In this document: positions 35,773 to 43,532 of the stretch, one piece after another
Position numbering within the stretch: the first letter of the stretch is position 1
Layout of the letters: every line of letters begins with the position of its first letter
Assembly (NCBI GenBank): GCA_000336895.1
Contig: AOLX01000014.1
Span: forward strand, 570,905 to 634,904
From: Haloarcula argentinensis DSM 12282
Lineage (GTDB): Archaea; Halobacteriota; Halobacteria; Halobacteriales; Haloarculaceae
DNA: 64,000 nucleotides
Direction of reading: 5' to 3'
Translations under genes and position numbers: made by a program
Notes under the pieces: model-generated
What the model saw: the letters and a program-made list of their open reading frames with translations, nothing else
Databases searched by the model: none
Told to the model about the DNA's origin: nothing

Positions 35773-37427
35773 CTCCGCGTCGCTTGCTGGCGGTGCTCGG
35801 CGATTTTGACGCGAGTGTCGTCCGTGCGTGCGTATAGCCGCGAGCGGTTCCGCTCGAAAGTCAGCCCGCCGATCCGCGTCCGCGTCATGTTCGCCGGGAG
35901 CGGTGCCTGCCCGAGCGTTTCGTTCCTCCGTGTTACGACCACATCGAATCCGTTCTGCCGGGCCGCCACTGTTACGTTCCGTCCGTCGAGTATCACGTCC
36001 GCCGTCGACGGCTCCGAGGTGTACGCCGTCCGGGGCTGGCCGCCCTCACGCCTGAGTTGGACCCGGTAGACGCTGGAATTGCCGAGGACCGACCAGTCCG
36101 TCCGGTTTGCGTACACCGACTCGCGCCAGGTCGCCCCGCCGACCGTGACTCGTTCCTGACCGTTGACGGCGAGCCGGCCCGGCTGGACGGCGACGATCCA
36201 GACCTCCCGCTCCGCGCTGGCGACGATGACGCCGCTGGCGTTGACGCTTGTCCCCGCTTGCTGCGTCGGCACCCAGATGCTCTCGAAGTACGCGTTCGGG
36301 ACGTTCTCGTCGTAGGTCACTACGTAGTCTCTGACCTCGATGCCGTCTTCAGGAAGCTGGTCCGCCTGCAGGTCGACGACGTTCGTCGGGACGGCAGCGA
36401 AACTCAGTGCACCGAGGACGACGAGCAGAACCATCACTGCGAGTGACGCCGGGCGGCGGTCGAACGACGGGCGAAAACGCCGGTCAGAACCGACGGTCGC
36501 CGCGGCGACGACGAGCGCGAGGACAAACACCAGTGCCGTCCCGGCCCAGCGGAACAACCGAAACCGGCCGCCGCCGAGCGGGATGTACACCGCCCAGAGC
36601 CCCTGTGCGACGGCGAACACGAGCGTCGCAAAGAACACCCGCAGCGTATCGGGGCGTTCGTCCCGGTTCCACAGTAGCGCGAGGGCCACGATGACGCCGG
36701 CCAGGATACCGATAGCGTGTCCCTGAATGGCGATGTTGGACCACCACGGCGTCACGAAGCGGGTCTGACCCGAGGCCGTCGACACGGGGTAGCGAAGCGC
36801 CGAATACAGGAGGTCGAGCACGCGGTTTCCGAGAAACGCACCGAGAAACAGCGTCGGCCGTGTCACGAGCGCGAACCCGGCAATAGCGAACACCACGCCG
36901 GAAAAGCCCACAATCGGCCCGATAGCGAACACCGCGGAGAACACGCCCACAGCGAACATGGCGACCGGAACGACCAGAATTCGGGTAAACGGGTTCGTCC
37001 GAAGCGACGTGAAGGTCTGCACCCCGCGCTTGCGAGGGTAGTGTCCCCAGACGTACTCCGCGACCGTTCCGTACACCAGTGTCCCCATGAGGTTCCCCGT
37101 GATGTGGCCTTGGCTGCCGTGAGTGAACGCCCCGGTGAGCATCCCGAACGGGTAGAAGTACGACCACGTCCGGAACGGGGTAACAAGCGGGTTCCGTGGA
37201 TGCCACCACGCGCCCTGCAAGAACAGGTACACTGCCGCGACACCCGCAATCGTCAGCAGTGTTCCCCACGGGACTCCGAGGAGGAGTCGCGCCCGTATCC
37301 CGTCACCAACTCGCGCATCCGAGAAGCGCCGGACGGCAAGGAGGACAGCGAGCACCACGGCGAGGACGACCGCTTCCTGCCACGGGAGCCATGCAGGCAT
37401 GGCCGGCGTCGGCAGCGACTGCATCAT
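35769..37427 (-). CDS. Rhomboid-family intramembrane serine protease with large C-terminal domain
   Basis: A 552-residue membrane protein. HITGNLMG (108-115, His108 and Asn112), catalytic Ser176 in GFSG and His237 in IAIQGHAIG make an intact rhomboid site. The membrane core spans about 20-290. Helices near 305-345 follow, and then about 200 residues of predicted beta-rich extracytoplasmic domain that is not part of bacterial rhomboids. It may select substrates. The two leading ATGs at 37427 and 37424 are both possible starts. Confidence 0.92.
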   Translation of the reverse strand: MMQSLPTPAMPAWLPWQEAVVLAVVLAVLLAVRRFSDARVGDGIRARLLLGVPWGTLLTIAGVAAVYLFLQGAWWHPRNPLVTPFRTWSYFYPFGMLTGAFTHGSQGHITGNLMGTLVYGTVAEYVWGHYPRKRGVQTFTSLRTNPFTRILVVPVAMFAVGVFSAVFAIGPIVGFSGVVFAIAGFALVTRPTLFLGAFLGNRVLDLLYSALRYPVSTASGQTRFVTPWWSNIAIQGHAIGILAGVIVALALLWNRDERPDTLRVFFATLVFAVAQGLWAVYIPLGGGRFRLFRWAGTALVFVLALVVAAATVGSDRRFRPSFDRRPASLAVMVLLVVLGALSFAAVPTNVVDLQADQLPEDGIEVRDYVVTYDENVPNAYFESIWVPTQQAGTSVNASGVIVASAEREVWIVAVQPGRLAVNGQERVTVGGATWRESVYANRTDWSVLGNSSVYRVQLRREGGQPRTAYTSEPSTADVILDGRNVTVAARQNGFDVVVTRRNETLGQAPLPANMTRTRIGGLTFERNRSRLYARTDDTRVKIAEHRQQATRS

Positions 37428-37532
37428 TCACGCACAGTTCAGGTACGGGGCGGCTTATGGATGGCGGCAGGTGTCACTCCTGAACAGTGATTGGGCCACA
37501 GTCAGGCGACCGGACTAAACAGGGTCGCCGCC

Positions 37533-37952
37533 TCAGAACAGGGACAGACCGACGCTGTACGGCCACGCCGTGCCGGCCACCGCAAGCAGCGACAGCGCGC
37601 CACCAGCGAGTGCGATGTTCTTGAGGAACTGTGTCATCTCGTCTTGCATCTGGTCGTCCGGGACCGCCCAGAAGTTGTGCATCATAACGGCGGAAGCGAC
37701 GAGGAACGTCGCCAGCGCCCCGGCCGCGATGACGGGGTACGCGCCGAGGATGAGGAGGACGCCGCTGACGAGGAGCAGTCCACCGCTTCCGTAGACCGAC
37801 GCCGCGGGTGCTGGGAGCCCTTTCGCCTCCGCGTAGGGGGTCATCTGTCCGGCGTTCTGGAAGTGGTTCAGGCCCATGAAGGCGAGCACCCCACCGAACA
37901 GGAGTCGGCCCAGCAAGAACAGTTCGCCCGCACCGGCGGACTCGAACGCCAT
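37533..37952 (-). CDS. DoxX-family membrane protein
   Basis: A 139-residue four-helix membrane protein with the DoxX/DoxD pattern (LFLLGRLLFGGVLAFMGLNHFQNAGQMTPYAEAKGLPAP). DoxX-like proteins are linked to redox or detoxification functions in several prokaryotes; the exact reaction here is unknown. Its ATG overlaps the stop of a 22-codon upstream reading frame (TGATG), and GGAGGTGA lies just before it. Divergent from an HxlR-type regulator with a perfect dyad in between. Confidence 0.85.
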   Translation of the reverse strand: MAFESAGAGELFLLGRLLFGGVLAFMGLNHFQNAGQMTPYAEAKGLPAPAASVYGSGGLLLVSGVLLILGAYPVIAAGALATFLVASAVMMHNFWAVPDDQMQDEMTQFLKNIALAGGALSLLAVAGTAWPYSVGLSLF

Positions 37953-38020
37953 CAGGCGCTCACCTCCGGGGCAGGGATAGTTTCGCTGCGAGACTGTCGA
38001 ACCGCGATTTGTGGTTTCAT
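37952..38020 (-). CDS. Possible 22-residue leader peptide coupled to doxX
   Basis: A short frame starting ATGAAACCACAA on the minus strand and ending TGA, with the stop overlapping the DoxX start (TGATG). Strong SD-like GGAGGTGA lies inside it, serving DoxX. The peptide begins MKPQIAVRQS and has no recognised motif. Such coupling could control translation of DoxX, or the frame may be chance within the leader. Confidence 0.35.
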   Translation of the reverse strand: MKPQIAVRQSRSETIPAPEVSA

Positions 38021-38030
38021 TACGTTACTT

Positions 38031-38046
38031 GGTTCGTATCCGAACC
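38031..38046. promoter_or_regulatory. Perfect dyad between doxX and the HxlR regulator
   Basis: GGTTCG-TATC-CGAACC has perfect 6-bp arms with a 4-bp spacer. It lies 11 bp upstream of the leader-peptide start on one strand and 43 bp upstream of the HxlR-type ATG (38089) on the other. This is the expected place for an autoregulatory operator of the HxlR protein controlling both genes. Confidence 0.6.
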
Positions 38047-38088
38047 TATTTGTACGTTCCCGGACAAAGAGGATACCAGGTAGCACCG

Positions 38089-38439
38089 ATGTCATCTGAA
38101 GTATTCACCGCTGCGGAGGAGGAGGAAGAGAGCGGACCGTGTGCCGTCATCGAGTCGCTGGAACAGATCGGATCGCGCTGGCGACTGGTCGTACTCCACG
38201 AACTCCAGAAGGGCGAACAGCGGTTCAACGAACTCAAACGCGCCACCGACGCCAGCTCCCGAACCCTCTCGCGGGTCCTCGACGACCTTCAGGAGATGGA
38301 CTTCGTCGACCGACGGCTCGAAGAGGACGCACCCGTCGCGACGTACTATCAGCTCACGCCGAAGGGTGAATCCCTCTGTCCGGTGTTCGACGAAATCGAG
38401 GACTGGGCCGAAGAGTGGCTGGCCGGGTGCAAGAACTGA
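38089..38439 (+). CDS. HxlR-type (MarR-like) transcriptional regulator
   Basis: A 116-residue winged-helix protein. Residues about 18-105 match the HxlR pattern (GPCAVIESLEQIGSRWRLVVLHELQKGEQRFNELKRATDASSRTLSRVLDDLQEMDFVDRR). Cys18 occupies the N-terminal position that senses oxidants or electrophiles in several HxlR proteins. I chose the ATG at 38089 because the 26 residues of the longer frame are not domain-like. Likely regulates the divergent doxX gene. Confidence 0.92.
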   Translation: MSSEVFTAAEEEEESGPCAVIESLEQIGSRWRLVVLHELQKGEQRFNELKRATDASSRTLSRVLDDLQEMDFVDRRLEEDAPVATYYQLTPKGESLCPVFDEIEDWAEEWLAGCKN

Positions 38440-38485
38440 CCAGACAACGTAGACTTTTCTATCCCCCGGCCCCATCGCTTTAGCA

Positions 38486-38812
38486 ATGGGAGTACGGCCA
38501 CCAGCCGATAACAGCGACGAGCCAGACGTCATCGAGTTCGGTATCGCGGCACTCGACGCCCGCCTGTCGGACGTGGATATCGAGTATCCCGCGACACCAA
38601 GGGAGGTTCGGGACGCCGCCGGCCACATCGCGGTCCCGTTCGACGCGTCGGGCCACTCGATGACCGTCGCCGAGGCGCTCGAGGAGACGAACGCCACGGA
38701 GTTCGACAACGAGCAGGAGTTGCTCAACGACCTCCATCCGATATTCGAACGGAAACGTGAAGCCACGAAAAACAGTATTCTCTCTCAGCTTCGCGCGCTG
38801 GTCCCGTTCTAA
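38486..38812 (+). CDS. Haloarchaeal DUF5789-like protein
   Basis: A 108-residue soluble acidic protein (VIEFGIAALDARLSDVDIEYPATPREVRDAAGHIAVPFDASGHSMTVAEALEETNATEFDNEQELLNDLHPIFERKR), a pattern I associate with DUF5789, a widespread haloarchaeal family of unknown function. It ends 1 bp before the convergent aglJ stop. No motif hints at an activity. Confidence 0.75.
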   Translation: MGVRPPADNSDEPDVIEFGIAALDARLSDVDIEYPATPREVRDAAGHIAVPFDASGHSMTVAEALEETNATEFDNEQELLNDLHPIFERKREATKNSILSQLRALVPF

Positions 38813-38813
38813 C

Positions 38814-39860
38814 TCACTCGTCGGGCTGGTACGGAGACACCGCCGGCTCTGTCTCTGTGTCGCTATCTTCGGTGCCCTCCGCGTCGCCGACCTGCTGGTC
38901 GTCAAGCAGGTCCACCGACCGATTGCGGCTCTCGTGTGTGAGTTGGACGGCGATATCCTCCAGCCGGCGCGTCTGTTCGCGGTTCACTGCCACGAGCATA
39001 TCGGACAGGACACCGAACATGAGAAGCTGAATCCCCAGCAGAATAGCAAAGGAGCCGATAACTGCAATTACCTCGTGTGAAATGCTGTTGACAACCCAGT
39101 CATAGGCCACGTACGCACCGAGCAGGAACCCGACCACAGTGCTCCCGAGGCCGACGCTCCCGAAGTAAAACAGGGGGTTGTTGGTCTTTGCCATCTGGTA
39201 CAGCGTCAGGATAATCGTCGCGCCGTCACGGAACGGGCGGAGGTTCGTGTCGGACTCGTCGGGTCGGGGCTGGTAGGTGATCGGTACCACCGCCGTCGAG
39301 ATGTTGTGTTTGACACACTCGACGGCCATCTCCGTCTCGATACCGAAGCCCGACGCCGTCAGCGAACTCCGCTGGAAGGACTGTCGGGTGAACGCTCGGT
39401 ACCCCGAGAGGATATCGGTGAGGTCGCGTCCGTGAATCGTTTCGAAGGCACTGTTGATGATGCGGTTGCCGATCTGGTTCAGTTTCGTCATCGCGCCGGG
39501 TTGCATGTCCGCAAACCGGTTTCCGATGACGTGAGCGGCCTGGCCCGACAACAGTGGTTCCAGTAGCCTGTCCGCCTCGTCGGGCCGATAGGTCGCGTCG
39601 CCGTCGGCCATCAGGACGTACGGCTGCTCGATGTGGCGTGTCACCGCCTCCCTGACAGCCTGTCCCTTCCCCGAGCCGGACTGTTCGACAATCCGTGCGC
39701 CGGCCGATTCGGCGAGATCCTGTGTCCCGTCGGTCGAGCCGCCGTCGATGACGAGGACGTTGTCAAAGCCCTGCTCGCGGAACCCGGACACGACCGACTC
39801 GATAGTCTCGGCCTCGTTGAATGTCGGCAACAGTATACAGACGTCGTCTCGGTCGGCCAT
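38814..39860 (-). CDS. aglJ: AglJ, dolichol-phosphate hexosyltransferase of N-glycosylation
   Basis: A 348-residue GT2 enzyme. Nucleotide-sugar site VCILLPTFNEAETIESVV and VIDGGSTDGT, DxD-like MADGDATY, then two C-terminal membrane helices (about 230-250 and 265-290) and a cytoplasmic acidic tail. In Haloferax, AglJ adds the first sugar of the N-glycan to dolichol phosphate; the sequence pattern and the glycosylation neighbourhood agree. ATG 39860 was chosen; a GTG at 39878 would add six residues. Confidence 0.88.
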   Translation of the reverse strand: MADRDDVCILLPTFNEAETIESVVSGFREQGFDNVLVIDGGSTDGTQDLAESAGARIVEQSGSGKGQAVREAVTRHIEQPYVLMADGDATYRPDEADRLLEPLLSGQAAHVIGNRFADMQPGAMTKLNQIGNRIINSAFETIHGRDLTDILSGYRAFTRQSFQRSSLTASGFGIETEMAVECVKHNISTAVVPITYQPRPDESDTNLRPFRDGATIILTLYQMAKTNNPLFYFGSVGLGSTVVGFLLGAYVAYDWVVNSISHEVIAVIGSFAILLGIQLLMFGVLSDMLVAVNREQTRRLEDIAVQLTHESRNRSVDLLDDQQVGDAEGTEDSDTETEPAVSPYQPDE

Positions 39861-39987
39861 TGATTCAACGTCAGCCACCCGAAGGCAAATAAATGCGGGT
39901 CTGGCCGCGTCCGGGTTTTCGGTCCGGATCCTTGCCAGTCATTGGCGAAAAAGCGGTGACAGCCGGGAGTAGCCGACGAGAGCCGTG

Positions 39988-40095
39988 TCAGTCGTCGCGC
40001 TGCTCGCTCATGTGCTCCCAGACCTCCGCACAGCCACAGCCGTCTTCGATGTCTGCCAAGTGATCGTCTTCCTCGGTCTGGGATGTCGCAGTCAT
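39988..40095 (-). CDS. 35-residue haloarchaeal micropeptide with Cys pair
   Basis: The peptide starts MTATSQTEEDDHLADIED and has the central motif DGCGCAEVWEHMSE. I recall near-identical short haloarchaeal proteins with HLADIEDG-x-GC-x-E-x-WEH, so it is likely real despite its size. The C-x-C could bind metal. The start is set at 40095 because a palindromic TrmB-type site begins directly upstream. It lies 127 bp upstream of the aglJ start on the same strand. Confidence 0.6.
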   Translation of the reverse strand: MTATSQTEEDDHLADIEDGCGCAEVWEHMSEQRDD

Positions 40096-40116
40096 GTTAC
40101 TCACTCTGCGAGTAAC
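40096..40116. promoter_or_regulatory. TrmB-type operator, TACT-N8-GAGTA
   Basis: GTTACTC (40096-40102) and GAGTAAC (40110-40116) are perfect inverted arms. Within them TACT (40098-40101), eight bases, GAGTA (40110-40114) matches the TACT-N7/8-GAGTA site described for Halobacterium TrmB. It abuts the micropeptide ATG (40095) and is 75 bp upstream of a TrmB-family gene, so it is probably an autoregulatory and divergent control site. Confidence 0.7.
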
Positions 40117-40190
40117 TACTTGCGGCCATCCACTAATAGATTCCGGCGTCGGGCGACGCGTTTTACATCCCCTGCCACACATGGGCGTGT

Positions 40191-41039
40191 ATGAGCGACC
40201 CTGCGGACGTGTTCGACCTGGTTGGGCTGACCGAATACGAGGCGACGGCGCTGGAAGAGTTGCTCTCGCTCGGCCGGACGACGGCTCCGAACCTCGCGGA
40301 AGCCAGCGGCATCCCGAAAGCCCGCGTCTACGGCGTGCTGGAGTCGCTGTCCGACCGGGGCTTCATCAAGGTTATCCCCGGCCGTCCAAAGGAGTACCAG
40401 CCGAAATCTCCCGGCGACATCCTCGACCGGGCCGTCGAAAACCGCAGGCAGTCATACGAGTCGTTTACCGCAGACATCGACTCCTACCGCGACAGCTTCC
40501 TCGCCGAGTACGAACCGCGGTTTGAACGGGCGAGCGAAGACATATCACCGACAGCCGAACTGTTCCACGTCGTTGACGTGGGCGAACCGAGCGAACGCGA
40601 GACCCGCCGGCTGTACGACGACGCAGAGGAGACACTTCGCGTCATCACCAATAGCTTCGCGTACCTCGATAACGTCGAGCGCGCACTGGCAGAGACACTC
40701 GACCGCGGCGTCGATATCAGCGTTCTCTTTCTGCATCCCGATGCACTCCCACCGGAGAAAGCTGCTGTGCAGGCCGACATTATTGACCGGCTAACAGCGG
40801 AGTACCCCGCTGTCGACCTGCGGTTCAGCACGGAGAAGCTCCCCTGGCGTGGCACGCTCGTCGATCCGAGCATGGACTACGACAGCGGCGAGGCGATTTT
40901 GCTCGTCGAGGAGCCGGACGTTCCAAACCATATGCGCCAGGCCGCGATTACTGACAACGGCTCGTTCGTCGCTGGGATGAAGCGCTACTTCGATCTGATC
41001 TGGGAGTACGAAAGCGTCCCGACGGCCCGTCAGACGTAG
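40191..41039 (+). CDS. TrmB-family transcriptional regulator
   Basis: A 282-residue protein. Residues about 8-75 are the TrmB winged helix (VGLTEYEATALEELLSLGRTTAPNLAEASGIPKARVYGVLESLSDRGFIKVIPGRPKEYQP). A helical linker (about 80-115) and a C-terminal effector domain (about 118-275) of the PLD-like TrmB type follow; it is shorter than the sugar-binding domain of the classic TrmB. The neighbouring operator suggests autoregulation, and its place at the head of the glycan island suggests control by sugar status. Its end overlaps the convergent sulfatase-like gene by 10 bp. Confidence 0.9.
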   Translation: MSDPADVFDLVGLTEYEATALEELLSLGRTTAPNLAEASGIPKARVYGVLESLSDRGFIKVIPGRPKEYQPKSPGDILDRAVENRRQSYESFTADIDSYRDSFLAEYEPRFERASEDISPTAELFHVVDVGEPSERETRRLYDDAEETLRVITNSFAYLDNVERALAETLDRGVDISVLFLHPDALPPEKAAVQADIIDRLTAEYPAVDLRFSTEKLPWRGTLVDPSMDYDSGEAILLVEEPDVPNHMRQAAITDNGSFVAGMKRYFDLIWEYESVPTARQT

Positions 41040-42484
41040 CCGAGGTCTTCCAACCGCTGGTAGGTCCCGTCGTCGAGGTCGTCGAAGTCCTCGCCCGCCG
41101 TCTTGACGTCGAGTTCCGCTATCGATTCGAACGCGCGGTCGACGTGCTCGGCACCGTCGTCGGCTATCTTGTACGAGGTCTGGGCGTCGCGACTGGCGAC
41201 CGTGGCGGCACGGTCGCGGTTGGTACAGTACTTGCGGACCCCCTCGCCGTCGTCTTCGAACACCGCTCGCGACGTGGCTGTCCACGGCGACAGGTCCTCG
41301 ACGTACGCACTGGCACGTTCCTGCAGCGGTTCGTCGAGGCCGACCGCGGTAGCGATGACCGGGCCGTCCGGACAGAAGCCGTCAGTCTGTTGGTCGCCGT
41401 CCCGCACCCGATCCACGACTCGCGGAAATTCGACCAGCGACGCGGGGCGGTCGACCCGGTGAGACTCAGTCTGGCCCGGATAGCGCACAATGAGTGGGAC
41501 GTGGAGCAGACAGTCGTGAATCGCGACGCCGTGTTCTGCGACCCGGACGCCCGGCCGCACGTCGCTTCGCTCGCCGAAGCCCTCGCCGTGGTCGCTCGTA
41601 ATGACGAGGAGCGTGTCGTCGAGCTCGCCACGCTGTTCCAGCGCCGAGATAAGCCGTTCGAGTTCCGCGTCCATCTGGCGGATCGCGCCGTCGTACAATG
41701 ACTCGACCGCCTTCTTTTGCCACCACGGCCGGTGGCCGCCGTTGAAATCCCACTTCTGGTCCTCGAAGGAAGCCTGTAGCGACGACGCCTCCGAGCCGCC
41801 CCACTGGTCGTACTCCGGCATCGGTTCGTACGGAATATGGGCATCCATCAGATTGAGACACGCCGCCCACGGCCCGTCCTGATGGTCGGTCCAGTCCAGC
41901 AGTGAGTCCACGTAGACATCTGCCGGCGTCGACGCCCTGACACTATCCGGGAGGAATCGCTTGTAATCGGACTGGAGTTTCGTCGCAACGCCGTTGGCCA
42001 GCGACCGGAGCGGTGCGTCACTGCCCAGCGCGAGTTTGAGGAACTCCATGTACTGTCCGCGGCCCTCGTTCGAGACGAATTCGTGGGGGTTGACTGCCCC
42101 CGGGAACGGGACGTTCCGCGCTCCGACGATCTTGTCGAATCCGTCGCGGAGTCCGACGTCGACGGCCGTCAGCCAATCGTTCTCGGTGAACACGCCGGTG
42201 CTGTACCCGTCTTCGCGCAGTTGCGTGAAGATCGAGGCCGACGGGTCAAGCCGATGCCCGGCCGAGACGATGCCGTGTTCTTCGACGTGTAACCCGGAGA
42301 AGATGCTCGCGTGGCTCGTGACGCTCCGCGCACCGGGGGACCGGGCCTGTTCGTACAGCGTTGCTCGCTCTGTGGCGAAGGAGTCCAGAAACGGCGTTGT
42401 CTCGTTGACATGGCCGTAGGCGCTGAGGTTCTGTGCCCGCACGCTGTCGAGGATGACCAGCAGGACGTTTGGCTCGTCCGACAT
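41030..42484 (-). CDS. Sulfatase-like alkaline-phosphatase-superfamily protein
   Basis: A 484-residue protein. The metal Asp13 (VLLVILDSVR) and ITSDHGEGFGE are present. At the nucleophile position the sequence is RSVTSHASIFSG (Ser54), not C/S-x-P-x-R, so a formylglycine sulfatase is unlikely in the classic sense. There is no signal peptide, so it acts inside unless exported otherwise. It shares an almost identical block with the protein at 44840-46264 (GPWAACLNLMDAH, YEPMPEYDQWGGSE). The C-terminus is LEDLGYV. Possible phosphodiesterase or phosphotransferase acting on glycan precursors; function unproven. Confidence 0.85.
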   Translation of the reverse strand: MSDEPNVLLVILDSVRAQNLSAYGHVNETTPFLDSFATERATLYEQARSPGARSVTSHASIFSGLHVEEHGIVSAGHRLDPSASIFTQLREDGYSTGVFTENDWLTAVDVGLRDGFDKIVGARNVPFPGAVNPHEFVSNEGRGQYMEFLKLALGSDAPLRSLANGVATKLQSDYKRFLPDSVRASTPADVYVDSLLDWTDHQDGPWAACLNLMDAHIPYEPMPEYDQWGGSEASSLQASFEDQKWDFNGGHRPWWQKKAVESLYDGAIRQMDAELERLISALEQRGELDDTLLVITSDHGEGFGERSDVRPGVRVAEHGVAIHDCLLHVPLIVRYPGQTESHRVDRPASLVEFPRVVDRVRDGDQQTDGFCPDGPVIATAVGLDEPLQERASAYVEDLSPWTATSRAVFEDDGEGVRKYCTNRDRAATVASRDAQTSYKIADDGAEHVDRAFESIAELDVKTAGEDFDDLDDGTYQRLEDLGYV

Positions 42485-42486
42485 AG

Positions 42487-43464
42487 CTACATGTACCCGA
42501 GGTCTTCGAGGTGCTCTTTGACTTCTGCCCCCGACCGACCGCCGTCGTCCGATGCCGTCACCTGCGGTGTCGACGTGTGGTCGGTCCCGTCGAGTTCGGC
42601 TTCGATAGCCGCCCGGACATCGACGACGCTCTCGATCGCGTCGACCATGTCGGGGTCGGTCCCCGCGACCATCGCCTCGTCGGTGTGGACGCCGTCCTGC
42701 AGGCCGTGGTCGCTGACCAGCAGTAGTTCGTCGTTATCACCGAGGTCATCTCGGACCTCCCCGACGAACTCGTCGAGTTCCTCGTAGGCGCGGTCCTGCA
42801 GCGAGGGCTGTTCGTACGCGACGTGACCAATGAGATCGAGTCCGCTCGTGTATGCAAACACCAGTTCATGTCGGCCACCTCTGAGCGCCCGTCGTGCGCG
42901 AGCGAGGCGAACCATCGACATTTCGAGGCACTGCTCGTAGAACAGCGCCGGGTCTGTCGACGAGTGCCCGCCTTTCGCTTCGAGATCACGCTCGAAGAGG
43001 TCACCGAGGTTCCGTCGGAGGCTGTGTTCACGGTCCTCTGTGTCCGGGTCGATCACATAGTTGGGGATGCCGATCGGTGCCGCCTCCCGACCGTCGAACA
43101 CCGTCGTCAGATCGTTCTCCTCGTAGTAAGTGGCCGGAATCCGGAACGCGTCCTGTTCGGTATTGTTCAGGAGCCACGCGCCGAGACGCGTCTGTAGCCC
43201 CGACGGGAGGAGGTAGTCCGCGGCAGCACTCCCGAATCGGAGGATGGGGTTCTCCCAGGCAACGCCGTCGTCGAGCGTGATGCCGTGTTCCGGTGGCCTG
43301 AGGCCAGTAATGATTGTCGGCCAGAGTTCGTGGGTGCTGGGGCCACCTTCGACGCTCCTGATCGTCTCGATGGCGTGGTGGTCGGCGAGCGTCAAGTTCG
43401 GATGTGCCGTCGAATCTACTAGTTCCGGGTCGAGTGCATCGATACCCAGCACTACGAGGACCAT
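42487..43464 (-). CDS. Alkaline phosphatase family protein (nucleotide pyrophosphatase/phosphodiesterase-like)
   Basis: A 325-residue protein. Asp9 (VLGIDALDPE), Thr50 in ELWPTIITGLRPPEHG as likely nucleophile, and VSDHGLQDG give a nucleotide-pyrophosphatase-like metal site. No signal peptide is seen. Its stop-to-start gap to the sulfatase-like gene is 2 bp, so the two form an operon. C-terminus LEDLGYM matches the tail of the other superfamily members in the island. Substrate unknown; a glycan or lipid-linked phosphodiester is a guess from context. Confidence 0.85.
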   Translation of the reverse strand: MVLVVLGIDALDPELVDSTAHPNLTLADHHAIETIRSVEGGPSTHELWPTIITGLRPPEHGITLDDGVAWENPILRFGSAAADYLLPSGLQTRLGAWLLNNTEQDAFRIPATYYEENDLTTVFDGREAAPIGIPNYVIDPDTEDREHSLRRNLGDLFERDLEAKGGHSSTDPALFYEQCLEMSMVRLARARRALRGGRHELVFAYTSGLDLIGHVAYEQPSLQDRAYEELDEFVGEVRDDLGDNDELLLVSDHGLQDGVHTDEAMVAGTDPDMVDAIESVVDVRAAIEAELDGTDHTSTPQVTASDDGGRSGAEVKEHLEDLGYM

Positions 43465-43532
43465 ATCTACCCCGAACGTCTCAGTCGATGGCTTAAGACC
43501 TTTCGATGCAGACGATAGACGGCGGTACGGCC

